DNA from: Formosa sp. L2A11
Lineage (GTDB): Bacteria; Bacteroidota; Bacteroidia; Flavobacteriales; Flavobacteriaceae
NCBI RefSeq assembly: GCF_009796865.1
Contig: NZ_CP047028.1
Location: 2,418,001 to 2,482,000, forward strand
Direction of reading: 5' to 3'
Length of the DNA stretch: 64,000 nucleotides
Position 1 is the first letter of the stretch. Each line of letters opens with the position of its first letter. Under the pieces are notes generated by a model that was not told where the DNA came from, did not search any database, and was given only the letters and a program-made list of their open reading frames with translations. Below are positions 1-10,139 of the stretch, one piece after another. The position numbers were made by a program, and so were the translations under genes.

Positions 1-1104
1 GAAATGGAACAGCTACAGCTCAAAACATTGAGTCTGACCTCTTGGCATTACCGTGGGTTACAAGCCATAAGAAGGTGTCGCACCAAAGCTATGGGTGGCC
101 ATATTGATAAATGCGATTGTTGCCAAGCCTTACACATTAGTTATAACAGTTGCAGAAATAGACATTGCCCAACATGCCAGGGACACAAACGTGAACAGTG
201 GATAAAAGCCAGAGAAGGCGAACTATTAAATGTGCCTTATTTTCATATCGTTTTTACGCTTCCAAGTGAGTTTAATACCTACGCCCTGAGTCATGGTAAA
301 GTAATTTATAGCAGTTTATTTAGAACCGCATGGCAAACCCTGCAACAGTTTGGAGACAACCCCAAACACTTGGGCGCTAAACTGGGTATGATTGCTATAC
401 TTCATACCTGGGGACAAAACATGAGCCTACATCCGCACTTGCATTGTATTGTTCCTGGCGGTGGATGGCGTAAATGGGACATGGAAAAGTGCAAAAAATA
501 AAGGTAAATATCTATTCAATGTAAAATCTATGAGCAAGGTGTTTAAGGCTAAATTTATCTCTGAACTTAGGAAAAGTGAAGTAAAAATCCCAAAGAAAGT
601 TTATAATACAGTGTACAGTAAAAAATGGGTGATCTATGCGAAACAATCTTTTAGAAGTCCAAAATATGTTATTGAATATCTAGGCAGATACACGCATAAA
701 ATTGCAATAAGTAACCATCGTATTATTGCTGTAGATCGTGAAAATAAAACGGTGACTTTTACCGCGAAAGATTACCGGCACCAAGCTAAAAAGATAAAGT
801 TGACTTTGTCCAGTGAAGAATTTGTTAGACGCTTTGCTTTGCATATTTTACCCAAGGCTTTACACGCATACGGCATTACGGTATTTTAAGCAGCAGCTGG
901 AAAAAAGAGAAATTACCGAGACTACAAGCCGAACTGGCTTGTAAAAAGATAGTGAGTATTAAAACAGTCGAACCTGTTTTACACCGTCGTTGTCCCGTTT
1001 GTAAAAAAGGAAAACTACATACCATACTACTATTTAACGATCGTGGTCCTCCCGAAAATTGGAGGGTATTATTAAGAGATAAAAAATTAAATAGGGTCAA
1101 TTAA
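1..1104 (+). pseudogene. IS91-family HUH transposase, frameshifted, partial at window start
   Basis: Replication-type (HUH/Y) transposase of the IS91 family, which would nick and mobilise single-stranded element DNA. Visible parts are an N-terminal zinc ribbon (CDCCQ, then SCRNRHCPTCQ), the HUH core HPHLHCIVPGGGW, the Tyr region YLGRYTHKIAISNHRI and a C-terminal zinc ribbon RRCPVCKKGK. Compared with the other copies, two bases are missing near 474 (GTAAATGGGA against GTAAATCAGGGA) and one A near 853, so the frame breaks twice. The first codons (MFCKHKVADILE in complete copies) lie outside the window. The family call is firm; activity of this copy is unlikely as read. Confidence 0.9.
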
Positions 1105-1377
1105 AAAAAACAATCTGCAAGCGCGGACAGACCTCTCAATGGCTAAACTTAAAATTTAAGCCATTATAAAGTGAAATTATATTAAGTGTTACCGAAAAAA
1201 GAAACAATCTCTTCCAAATAAAGACTGATCAGCGTAGTTTAAACATGTAAACTACAATCGATTACCAAAGCATCCTTCCCTAAACACATCGTTTTCCCCA
1301 TAAGAGACATCTTCTGCCGACTTCGTCAACACAATATTCAGCTCTGGCCTATCGGCGAGCCGAATACTTAGTTATTG
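1..1377 (+). mobile_element. IS91-like element, copy A (5' part outside window)
   Basis: This is the 3' part of an element that occurs four times in the window (also 9130-11550, 24053-26483 and, inverted, 51316-53745). The window opens just inside the transposase gene, so the tyrosine recombinase gene and left end are missing here. The right end is the shared sequence ending CTTAGTTATTG at 1377; after that the four copies diverge, which fixes the boundary. The last 270 bases carry the same three hairpins as the other copies. Confidence 0.9.
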
Positions 1378-1499
1378 TAAAACGTTTTCTACGTTTGATT
1401 TTAATTCTTCTTTTCCAATCTTCAATTCTCAAATTCAAAGTGTCAATTCGGTATGATTATAAATTCAAAATTCCGTAATCCGTAACGTGATTAAATTGG

Positions 1500-1925
1500 T
1501 ATTCTTTTCCAAAGTTTTCAAATTCACGTTATATGGCTTACAATCTTTTCATTGTCGTTTTCTTATTAATATACAAAGTTTTATAATCTCTATATTGAAT
1601 ATCTGGGTCAATTTTTGCAGAGTACACAGCAAGATTTCCAAGCGCAAAAATGAGAGCGAATCCGTTTAAAAAATCAGAAATTGTTTTATTTTCTCGATTT
1701 AATGTGTCTTATAATCCAAAATAAAAGTAAAAATAGAGTTGATGATAAAATTCCGAAAGTAATTCCGTAAGCTCTGTTCATTTCATAATTTCCGAAACTG
1801 AAAATTTGGAATCAGAAATACAATTAGTAGGCTTGCGATTACATACAACGCCAATATTCCGCCAAATTATTTTCAACTTTTTCTTCTTATTCAATCGGCT
1901 TTTTTAATGTTTTACAACGGTTTGC
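1500..1925 (-). pseudogene. Decayed small membrane protein gene
   Basis: Read on the minus strand and allowing about three frame changes, a plausible membrane protein appears. It has a hydrophobic stretch like ILALYVIASLLIVFLI, then NYEMNRAYGITFGILSS, LFLLLFWIIRHIKSRK, and ISDFLNGFALIFALGNLAV followed by DPDIQYRDYKTLYI. No single frame is open for long. I do not recognise the family. It lies between the right end of IS91-like copy A and an attC-like palindrome, the same layout as the other accessory genes here. Confidence 0.45.
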
Positions 1926-2039
1926 AATAAGAAAATGTAGGGCATTTCGAAGCTCCTATCTTTCATGTTACACAGCTGTTTATTAAATGTTATATCGTTC
2001 AAATTTAGCACTTTACGCCCTATGTTTTTTATTGCGTGT
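1911..2039. repeat. attC-like imperfect palindrome 1
   Basis: The arms are GCAATAAGAAAATGTAGGGC at 1924-1943 and GCCCTATGTTTTTTATTGC at 2017-2035, which pair almost completely around a loop of about 73 bases. The outer edges carry ACAAC (1914-1918) and a GTGTT core, into which a group II intron is inserted at 2040. The right arm is nearly identical to that of the palindrome at 16495-16672. Size, imperfect pairing and core position resemble an integron attC site; recombination function is inferred only. Confidence 0.6.
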
Positions 2040-3894
2040 GTGTGCCCAGCATGGGCATCTTTTGATTTACCGAAAGGTAAATAATTAATCTATAGGGTGC
2101 AAGTCCCTTATGCGCAGGAGTAACGTTCTGAAGCATTAGTAAGTCGCAAGGGTGAAAACCGTGAGGTTTTTATCTGAAGGAAGCGGAACTACAAAAACTC
2201 GGTACTGACGAACAGAAATCGTATACAGAGGCATATTTACTCGGGTAAGCAACCACATCATTGTAACGCCCAAGATTAACAAAAGGGTAAGTATGTATAT
2301 ACGGCAGGAATTGAGGGAAAGAAGATGTCATTACCTGGGGAGGTCTCTACAACTACGAGTTGGTTATGTAGAGAAGTCAGCAGAAGTCATAGTACTTACA
2401 GGAAACGAGGTGCAACAAGAATTGTACAGGTCTCACGGGTAAGGAAGGACAGAACATTAAATTACGTTGGAATTCGATTAGGATGCTTAGCTAGCCTAGT
2501 TTTAAACCAACAGGAGTACACGAATTATTGAATCTATGATTGAACAGGTATTAGAAGCAACAAATCTTTATAAAGCAACACGCCAAGTGGAGCGCAATAA
2601 AGGTGCGAGCGGCGTAGATGGTATGAAAACAACGGCACTTTCGGCATACATATTAGAAAACCGTTCGCTTATATTATCTGCTATTCGCACAAATAGCTAT
2701 GTTCCAAATTCAATTTTAGGAGTAAAGATTCCAAAAGGACAGGGTAAAACCCGACTATTAGGAATACCAACGGTAGTAGATAGGTGGCTACAACAGGCGG
2801 TAAGCCAACAATTAATGGTTCATTTGAATATGATTTTGAGCCCGTTAGTTATGGATTTCGCCCACAAAAGAACATCCAAAAAGCAGTATTACAAGCTCAA
2901 GGGTATATCAATTCTGGTTACCAAGATATTGTAGATATTGATTGCAAGGATTCTTTGATGAAGTAGACCACTGTATTTTACTTCAACTTATCTACCGCAA
3001 AGTAAAATGTCCAACCACCTTGCGATTAATCCGAAAATGGTTAAGAGCTCCCATCTTAATAGATGGAACACTCAAAAAGCGCAGAAAAGGTATCCCGCAA
3101 GGTAGCCCCATTAGTCCCTTATTATCTAACATTATGTTAGATGTTTTGGATAAAGAAATGAAAAGCATGGGCTTGCTTTATGTACGCTATGCAGACGACT
3201 TTAGCGTTTACGCAAAAAGTAAAAGCGATGCAAAAACTATAGGAAATAAACTGTTTATCTTTTTAAGAGATAAACTTAAATTACCTATAAATAAAGCCAA
3301 AAGTGGCATCCGCAGACCTGTAAATTTTGAGTTGCTTGGACATGGATTTGTACCCATTTATAAAAAGGGAGTCAAAGGACAATATGTACTAGTGGTAGCA
3401 AAGAAAAGTTGGGCAAAGTTTAAACGTAACCTGAAAAGTATCACCAAGAAAACCAAACCCATGTCGCTATTCGAACGTCTGGATCGGCTTAATCAAGTCT
3501 GTCGAGGCTGGATGAATAATTACCGCTTAACTAACATCTATGCAAAAGTTAAAAAGCTAGATGAGTGGCTAAGAAATCGGTTGCGCTATTGTATTTGGCA
3601 TGATTGGAAAAAGCTAGAGCGGAAACGTAAAAATGGCATTCAATTAGGTATAGAAATCGGACAAGCCTATGCTTGGAGTAGAACAAGAATGGGAGGCTGG
3701 GCAGTCGCTCAAAGTCCTATTTTAAAGACTACTATCACAGTTTCTAGGCTTAAACGAAAAGGGTATAAACCGCTATTAGATTACATTAATAATACGCAAA
3801 CTTCAATTTGGTGAACCGCCGTATACGAGACCCGTACGTACGGTGGTGTGAGAGGCGCAGTGACGACTTTTAAGTTGTCACCCGTCTACTCGAT
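2040..3894 (+). mobile_element. Group II intron, copy 1, with reverse transcriptase ORF
   Basis: The 5' end GTGTGCCCAGC fits the GUGYG rule for group II introns, and the 3' part contains a domain V-like hairpin at 3815-3847 (ACCGCCGTATACG ... TACGGTGGT) followed by a domain VI-like stem ending in CTACTCGAT. Near-identical copies occur at 15002-15597 (no ORF) and 16676-18525. Removing the intron restores a plain GTGT|TATGC site at the end of the acyltransferase gene. The first 495 bases are structured RNA rather than protein: the 68-codon reading frame at 2325-2531 falls inside domain I. Confidence 0.9.
2536..3814 (+). pseudogene. ltrA: Group II intron reverse transcriptase/maturase, frameshifted
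   Basis: Intron-encoded protein that would help splicing and retrotransposition. The RT domain starts with ATRQVERNKGASGVDGMKT; later come RKGIPQGSPISPLLSN and the catalytic YADDF box, then the GIIM maturase part (NQVCRGWMNNYRL ... WHDWKKLERK). It stops after LLDYINNTQTSIW with no HNH endonuclease domain, about 425 residues in all. Compared with copy 3, one T is missing near 2823 and one near 2942, so the frame is broken twice. Start chosen at ATG 2536 (MIEQVLEATNLYK), which is shared with copy 3. Confidence 0.9.
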
Positions 3895-4927
3895 TATGCG
3901 CTTTTTTTATTTATTATTTTTCTTAATGGAGTCTCAAAGAACTTATAACTAATAGCAGAAAATAATATTAGAACAGAAAGAGCCGTATAGAAAATAACAA
4001 TGTTATTATCTATGTTCAAATATTTCATAATACCATTAACCAAGTATAAACGGGCTTTTGTAAAATATAAATTCCATAACTAATCTCTCCTAAAAAAACT
4101 AAAGTTTTGCGATTTGACATTCTTGTTATAAACCATTGTTGCTGAAATCAAAATTATCATAGGAGGAAGACAAATGCCAACATACCATTATGATAGTTAA
4201 TACCAATATTCATTTTGAGTAATACAGATACAAATACTATTAGAATAATAATAGGTAAGTCATAATTTCTCACTTTAATTCCTTTTAAAAAAAACATACC
4301 TGCTAAATTTCCAATTAAGAATTCACTTAAGTGCATCAATGGAAAATAAAATATCAAATCATGGCTTTTTGATGGAAATCCATTATAAAAAGACGAATAT
4401 CTCATAAAATGTAGGGCAATCTGGCTTCCAATAAAGAAAATTAGAATTGGAACAATTAGTTTTTTGTAGGAATATTCTTTATAAAAGTGATTAAAAAGGA
4501 AAGGAAAAGATAGGTAAAAGAACATCTCTACAGATAAAGACCATCCAGGTCCATTAAACGAAAGTGCATACCCTGGAATCCAACTTTGAACTATTGTAAT
4601 ATTTAATATCAAAGCTTTATAATCAATAGGTTTACCAATAATTACAAAATAGATTAATAAAACTATTATGGCTAAGAAAAATACGGGATAGATTCTTGCA
4701 AATCTTCTTTTCATATAATCCCAAAATTCAATCTTATCTTTATTATTATATGCTATTATCATTACAAAGCCTGATAGAATGAAGAAATAACTGACACCTA
4801 TATTTGCCTGTCTAAATAAGAAATCAATAGCATCATGACTAAATGGAAAAACATTCTTTCCATAATGAAATACTACAATTGAAATAGCTGCTAAAAATCT
4901 TGTAAAGGTAAGTTGTTCTAATCTCAT
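3894..4927 (-). pseudogene. Acyltransferase 3 family membrane protein, broken
   Basis: Membrane O-acyltransferase of the OafA/YrhL (Acyl_transf_3) type, normally acetylating or acylating surface polysaccharide. The N-terminal 256 residues are open: RLEQLTFTRFLAAISIVVFHYG contains the family's first-helix motif with its conserved Arg and His, followed by several membrane helices. The frame breaks near 4165; the continuation (LVFLGEISYGIYILQKPVY, then NNIVIFYTALSVLILFSAISYKFFETPLRK) is found in other frames down to 3894, with at least two further indels. Full length would be about 345 residues, normal for the family. The stop codon coincides with the 3' end of group II intron copy 1. Confidence 0.85.
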
Positions 4928-5012
4928 GTTTTTTATTATCTTATTCTATTGTCTCGTGGAACATTGTCTTTAATGTCTAGTCCTGAAATATGGCTACAGG
5001 TTAAAATTGAAT

Positions 5013-5900
5013 TTAGGCTGATAATTGATATACCATATTGGGTGTTTTATAATCTAAAGATAAATGTAATCTTATTTCGTTGTATAAATTAATTGCGTTT
5101 TTTGTTGCTCTCTTAGCGTGTGCTACGGTAGTAAAGGTTTGATCCAAGTAAAACTCATCTTTTAATATGCCATTTACACGTTCGGCCATAGCATTTTCGT
5201 AACAATGGTTTTCTTCTGTCATACTAATATGTATCTTTTTTCTTTTAAGTATTTGTGTATACACATTACTACAGTATTGTATTCCCCTATCAGAGTGATG
5301 TATGAGTCCAGTCACGTTTTTAGCTTTATAAATAGCCTTATTAAGTGCTCTTACGCATCCTTTAAGTTCTAGACTATCACTTAGATCGTACCCCACTATT
5401 TTTCTAGAATACATATCTGTAATCAGTGCTAGATAGCAAAAGCCTTTTACGGTTCTGATATATGTAATATCTGATGCCCAGACCTGATTAGGTTTTGTGA
5501 TTTCTAGATCTTTTATGATGTTGTTATATTTATAAAAACGATGATGCGAGTTGGTTGTTCTAGAACTATATTTCTTTCTTAAAGTGAGCATGTTTTGAGA
5601 CCTTAACACCTTGAATAGTGTGTCTCTACCGACTTTTAGGTTAATCTTTGTTTTGTAAACTCATCATTTAATGATTTTATAAGTTTACGAACACCTTCTC
5701 TAGGAAGGGATTTGCGTCTTTTCTTGACTATATTAATAATCTGTTGTTCTCGTTTTAAACGTTATCAGCTCTGTTTTTAAACTTATAATAGGGCATCTCG
5801 TTTTAGACCAAAACAACTGGATATAGTAGATAAAGAAGCAAATCCCTTGGCTTTATCTTTTGCTTTTATTAAGGCTAGGTATTGAGTTTTTTTTTGAGTT
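5013..5900 (-). pseudogene. IS3-family transposase OrfB (rve integrase), frameshifted
   Basis: DDE transposase subunit. The open C-terminal 198 residues contain the integrase core: first Asp in QVWASDITYIRTVKG, second Asp in LIHHSDRGIQYCS and the Glu in HCYENAMAERVNGILKDEF, ending in YNEIRLHLSLDYKTPNMVY. Upstream of about 5610 the sequence continues as a degenerate N-terminal part with stop codons in every frame, so the normal OrfB of about 280 residues is not intact. It lies behind orfA in the usual IS3 order. Confidence 0.85.
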
Positions 5901-5933
5901 GTTGGACATTTTTATACCCTAATTTCTCAGCCG

Positions 5934-6239
5934 CTACTTCCAGGTAAGATCTTCTACCATAGCATCGAGATCCTTTTTAAGAAGTAGTTTTTTAAGTTGT
6001 TCGACTTCCTTCTGTAAAGTTTTGATTCTTGTAATTTCGTCTTTTGTTTCCACTTTTACTCTGGTGTTCATTAAGTCTTTACGTTCGTACTTTTTAATCC
6101 ACTCATTAACCGTTGTAGGAGCGATGGAGTAGAGTTTACAAAGGTCACTCTTTGTGTATTTTCCTGTTGTAAGTTCGGCTAAAATTTTCAATTTAAAAGG
6201 TTCACTGTACCTTCTAATCACTTTGTCATTTTTGTACAT
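5934..6239 (-). CDS. IS3-family OrfA (helix-turn-helix)
   Basis: 101-residue DNA-binding subunit of an IS3/IS911-type transposase. It starts MYKNDKVIRRYSEPFKLKI, has the helix-turn-helix KSDLCKLYSIAPTTVNEWIK, and ends in a leucine-zipper-like coiled coil (RIKTLQKEVEQLKKLLLKK) used for multimerisation. It is intact, unlike the orfB that follows it. In this family OrfA and OrfB are usually joined by programmed -1 frameshifting; the junction is too decayed here to see the signal. Confidence 0.88.
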   Translation of the reverse strand: MYKNDKVIRRYSEPFKLKILAELTTGKYTKSDLCKLYSIAPTTVNEWIKKYERKDLMNTRVKVETKDEITRIKTLQKEVEQLKKLLLKKDLDAMVEDLTWK

Positions 6240-6326
6240 AATGTTTAAAATTATGTAGCTTTATTTCAGGACGAGACAAATATTTAGTCCTTTTAAGCTC
6301 AAATGTAGTATAGCCTTTCTTTAAAG

Positions 6327-7742
6327 TTATTTACTATAAGGTACAGTACCGGTTGGGTCAACGATATATCCCCATTTTTCTATATATGAAGGTCCTGGTA
6401 AAAAATCATCTTCCAAACGATTGAGTTCCTTATTTAGTAATTCTTCTAAATTTCCAGCAATTGATTCATAAGCTGCATTTCCAGCAAGATTATTTAATTG
6501 ATAGGGGTCTTTCTTATTATCAAAAAACAACCACTCTCCAGACAAATCTTTAGCATAAGTGTATCTTTTTGTTATCACACCTCTAAACTCTTTACCTCCT
6601 ACAGACCTTTTCCATTGTCCGAAGGGTTGAATGCATCCAACTAGTGCGGCTTTTCTCTTATCTTCTTTTTTACCAAGAATTATATTTGTTACGTCTTCTC
6701 CGTCTAAATCGTCAGGAACAGTTAAACCTGACATTCCCAACATTGTAGGTAATATATCCAATGTATTTAACAAGAAATCACTTTTATGGCCCTGTTTTCC
6801 AAATAATGCAGGGTATTTAATAATGAATGGCACTTTAGCCGATTCTTCATAAATTCTTTGCTTTTTTGTTTGCTTATGACTGTTTATTAGATCGCCATGA
6901 TCGGATGTGAAAACAAAAATAGTATTGTCTTCAATGTTGTTTTTCTTGAGAGCGTCTTGTAACTCTTTAATATAACTGTCTAGTGCAGAACAATGTGCGT
7001 AATATCCTTTTAATATGGATTTGTTTTTTCGGTTAATTCTTTGGAACATTTGGCCTTATCTTTATGTCCATGTTTCATATAAATCCTGAAAATTCTTTTG
7101 GTGCAGTTTTATAAGGAGCATGAGGTGGTCCCCAAGAGAGTATCAAACAAAACGGGCTTTCTTTTTTTGCCTGTGTTTCAATATAGGTAATAGCATCTTT
7201 CGTTTGTGCAGCTGCATCGTAGCCTTCCCATGAATGTAATTTATCATCATTTCCCCAATAATTTGAATTATTATAACTGTGAGAACATTCTAGTGCCTTC
7301 CAATAATCAAAACCCTGACGTCTTTCTTTAGGTATAAAGGCAGAACGACCATTACCATCAACGTGCCATTTTCCAATATAGGCTGTGTTATACCCTTGCT
7401 GTTTATAGAGCTTTGCAAAACTTTTAGAATCGGGATTAAGAGTAACATCATTCATAAACATCCCATTTTTTAATGGATATAGGCCTGTTAACATCATTGC
7501 CCTATATGGCGTACATACTGGATTGGTTGAAATTGCATTGGTAAAAGTTATTCCTTCGAAGCTAATTTATCAAGATTGGGTGTTATAACATTTGGGTTGC
7601 CGGCATAACCTAGTGCCTGTGCTCTCCATTGGTCGCAAAAATGTATACGATATTAGGCTTTTAATTTTATTAGATTTAGTGATTTTATTAGCACAGGAAA
7701 TAATGAATGATGATAAGAATAGTATCAGAATAAAGTTTTCAT
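6327..7742 (-). pseudogene. Lipoprotein sulfatase, frameshifted
   Basis: Type I (formylglycine-dependent) sulfatase, probably acting on a sulfated polysaccharide outside the cytoplasm. The N-terminal part reads as a lipoprotein signal (ILILFLSSFIISCANK) followed by IFADQWRAQALGYAGNPNV. The modification motif CxPxR is seen as NPVCTPYRAMMLTGLYP near 7500. Then come YIGKWHVDG, SWGPPHAPY and FVFTSDHGDLINSH, as expected for S1-type sulfatases. At least four indels interrupt the frame (near 7727, 7560, 7060 and 7030); the longest open parts are 7075-7497 and 6327-7049. About 470 residues if repaired, a normal length. It sits just behind the IS3 element. Confidence 0.88.
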
Positions 7743-7946
7743 TTTATCTATGTTAAAGTTTGTTTATTGTATAGCTGGATTAAATGTTTTAGCCTTACAT
7801 ATAACGTATTTTAGATTAGTAGATCTCTTAGATGAAGGTGTCTTCTATTTCTATAAGTTAGAAAGAACCATTTGTAATACCAAGATTATAAGATCTCGAT
7901 ATGAAAGTAGTTTTGCAATCTATTTAATTACTCTAATTGTAAAAAT

Positions 7947-8267
7947 ATGAAAAATTACAAAGAAATAGTCGGTATTGATGTATCAAAAAAAACAATAGAT
8001 GTTTATTGTTCTCAGGGTCAATTACACAAAGGTTTTGTTAATAGGAGCTGTTTTTTTTGTTTTGAGAATATTGGGTATTATTCTTTCAAGTTAGCTTTTT
8101 GTTTATCTAGTTTAGATATTTTTAATGTAGTATGCTCCCTGATTTGAATTCTTGGCATATTAGAAGAAGTATTTGAGGAGAGAATTAAAGCAACAATAAT
8201 TACAATTCCATTTAAAATTATGTAGCCTTATTTCAGGACGGGTCAAAGTGTTTTAGTAGAAAATTAA
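7947..8267 (+). pseudogene. IS110-type transposase remnant
   Basis: 7947-8046 encodes the start of a DEDD transposase (EIVGIDVSKKTIDVYCSQ). The middle is lost, and at 8247-8267 the last codons and stop match the end of the IS110 transposase at 40675-40695 (SVLVEN). The next bases, through TTTTTTACCACA, also match the sequence at 42041-42066, so this is the 3' end of a related IS110 element. An IS3-type terminal fragment lies inside the remnant at 8206-8240. The N-terminal piece differs clearly from the copy at 39725, so two different IS110 relatives may be involved. Confidence 0.6.
8206..8240. repeat. Solo IS3 right-end fragment
   Basis: About 30 bases (TTTAAAATTATGTAGC and TTATTTCAGGAC) match the right end of the IS3 element at 6244-6272 with one or two differences. 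No IS3 coding sequence is attached, so this is a leftover of an insertion or deletion event inside the IS110 remnant. Confidence 0.65.
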
Positions 8268-8301
8268 TGCCTTTTACTTGTTTTTTACCACATCGCCTTT
8301 T

Positions 8302-9099
8302 TTAATTTATTAGTTTTGATTTCATTTCAAAGTCATATTCGGTAGATTTTAGTCCATATTTTTCAATAGGAATTTTAACATTAAAATGTAAATGCTCAAT
8401 TGTTGTATATCCAGTCATTCCACTTATTCCGATGGGTTGACCTTTTTTTTACATAATCTCCAAGTTTAATTATACCTCCATTGTAATTTAAATGAACATA
8501 TGAGAATATAATCCGCTATGTGGATGATATATAGTTATATAATTACTTTTATCATTTCTTTCCATTTTTACTTGTACCAAAACTCTTTATATTTTTCGAT
8601 TAATCCAACAACATAACCATTGTCAATACTCGTTATTGTGTCTCCAATTTTAAGACTAAAATCAATTGCATATTTGCTAAAAAATTGAATTATGAGAAAA
8701 TTTCCATTAAAACCTTGTATTATTTTGTATTCTCTCTCTTTAGGGAATGGTAATGCATTTCGTTTTTTTCTATTTTACGATTATAGTCTCCATAATTAAC
8801 TATGTATTTTACTTTATCTTTAGATTTTAAATTTAGATAATTAATATTAATTATTGTGTCTTGTGATTCTCAAAGTTACTTTCCAAATTGAGTTTCTAAA
8901 TTGAGATTAGTAGAATCTTTTACGAGTTTTACATTAATAGGACACATCAATGGATTCTTCAAATGAAAAGAAATCATTCCGTTTCAAATGAAGTATCAAA
9001 ATTATAGTAAAATGGATAGTATTTCTCCTTTGGAAGTTTTCTTAGACCTGCACAAGAAGAAAAAAGTATGATTATTAATAAAATTATAATATTTCTCAA
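8302..9099 (-). pseudogene. M23-family metallopeptidase lipoprotein, frameshifted
   Basis: LytM/M23 zinc peptidase, normally cutting peptidoglycan cross-links in the periplasm. The N-terminus reads as a lipoprotein signal (RNIIILLIIILFSSCAGL), here opening with TTG rather than ATG. Further in are YAIDFSLKIGDTITS, YITIYHPHSGLYSHM, KLGDYVKKGQPIGISGMTG and the HxH motif in TTIEHLHFNV. The first zinc-ligand His is replaced by Tyr in YAIDF, which is seen in some M23 members. At least five indels break the frame, one being an A8 tract near 8448 where A7 would keep it open. About 265 residues if repaired. Confidence 0.7.
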
Positions 9100-9245
9100 T
9101 GTCTTGGGTTTATTTTTAAATTACACACGGTGTTGAACGAATCCTCCCTATCGGTCGGAAGCCCTCCTGACTGATTCAGAATAAGTTATTCTTTTGTAAA
9201 AGTAATAGATTTATTAACTTATGGGTAAATTTTAAATCTATTATT

Positions 9246-10139
9246 ATGTTAAAAAAAAGTAAAACCATTGCTGAACGCGCCTTTTCAGATGTAAAGGATT
9301 TCAGTCATCTTCAAACCAAACTCGAACAGAGTTTCTTAATGGCAAAGCCAAAAGCACTTTAAACAACTATCTCCGGTGCTTGGCACACTTAGCTTTGCAT
9401 TACAACCGAAGTCCTGAAAAACTATCGGTAGAACACGTTCAGAACTATCTTTACCATTGCCAGAAACTTCACAAAACACCTTCCGAGAGTTTCTTTAAAC
9501 ACACCATTTTCGGACTCAGAGCAGCCTACAAAGTGATGGGCATGGAAGCCAAACGTGTAGCGCTTCCTCAAATTAAAAGAGATATTAAACTACCATGTGT
9601 TCTAAATAAAGAGGAAGTTAAGCGCCTTTTAAAAGCGCCTAAATATCTTAAGCATCGTTTGATAATAGGTATGCTTTACGGTGTGGATTGCGTAGCTACG
9701 AACTCTGCGCTGTTAAATTATCTGATCTCGATTTTGAGCGTAAAACCGTGTTTATTCCTAAGAAAAAAGGAAAAATAGATCGCTATGTGCCTTTGAGTCC
9801 GCTTCTGATTAGGGGATTAAAAAAATACATCACAACAGAAAACCCTCAGGGACATCTTTTTAATAGCCAAGTTTCTAAAGCTGGAGAATCACGCGGATTA
9901 ACCACCAACGGTATACGCTGGATTATTAAAGAAAACAGAAGTAAAATAGGGAGTTCTAAACAGATAACTGCCCATACTTTACGGCACACGTTTGCACATT
10001 TATTAGAGTATGGTGTTGATATCGTCAGTTTAAAGAACTTCTTGGACATGCACATATCGAGATGACACTCACGTATCTTCATGTTGCCAATTTGCCTAGT
10101 GGTTCCAAATTTTCTCCCTTGGATAAACTTTACGATTAA
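9246..10139 (+). pseudogene. Tyrosine recombinase of the IS91-like element, frameshifted (copy B)
   Basis: XerD/integrase-type recombinase of about 298 residues when intact. This copy has the in-frame start ATG TTA AAA AAA AGT (A8 tract), unlike copies C and D with A9. Relative to copy C it has a 4-base deletion near 9337, a missing T near 9683, a 3-base deletion near 9997 and a missing G near 10036. The catalytic HTLRHTF box is present, but the Arg-I region (GCGLRSYELC in copy C) and the GHAHIEMTLTYLHV box are out of frame. Confidence 0.9.

Larger units (their letters stand above)
4980..6272 (-). mobile_element. IS3-family insertion sequence
   Basis: The terminal inverted repeats are GTCCTGAAATATGGCTACA at 4980 and, on the other strand from 6272, GTCCTGAAATAAAGCTACA (two mismatches). 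Inside are orfA (5934-6239) and a broken orfB. No clear target duplication is visible at either flank. Pieces of related ends occur at 8206-8240, 23460 and 33306, so relatives of this element have visited the region more than once. Confidence 0.85.

Noticed and set aside
876-1100. 74-codon antisense frame repeated in all IS91-like copies
   Set aside because: It is the shadow of the transposase C-terminus on the other strand; conservation follows from the real gene.
2325-2531. 68-codon frame inside the group II intron (also at 16960-17166)
   Set aside because: It lies in the structured domain I RNA, is identical only because the introns are copies, and has no protein-like features.
4975-6280. 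Target-site duplication of the IS3 element
   Set aside because: Flanks (GTCTA on the left, GAGAC on the right) do not match as a direct repeat.
7750-7950. 66-codon plus-strand frame before the IS110 remnant
   Set aside because: It ends where the IS110 fragment begins, has no ribosome-binding signal or homologous look, and lies in the former IS110 5' region.
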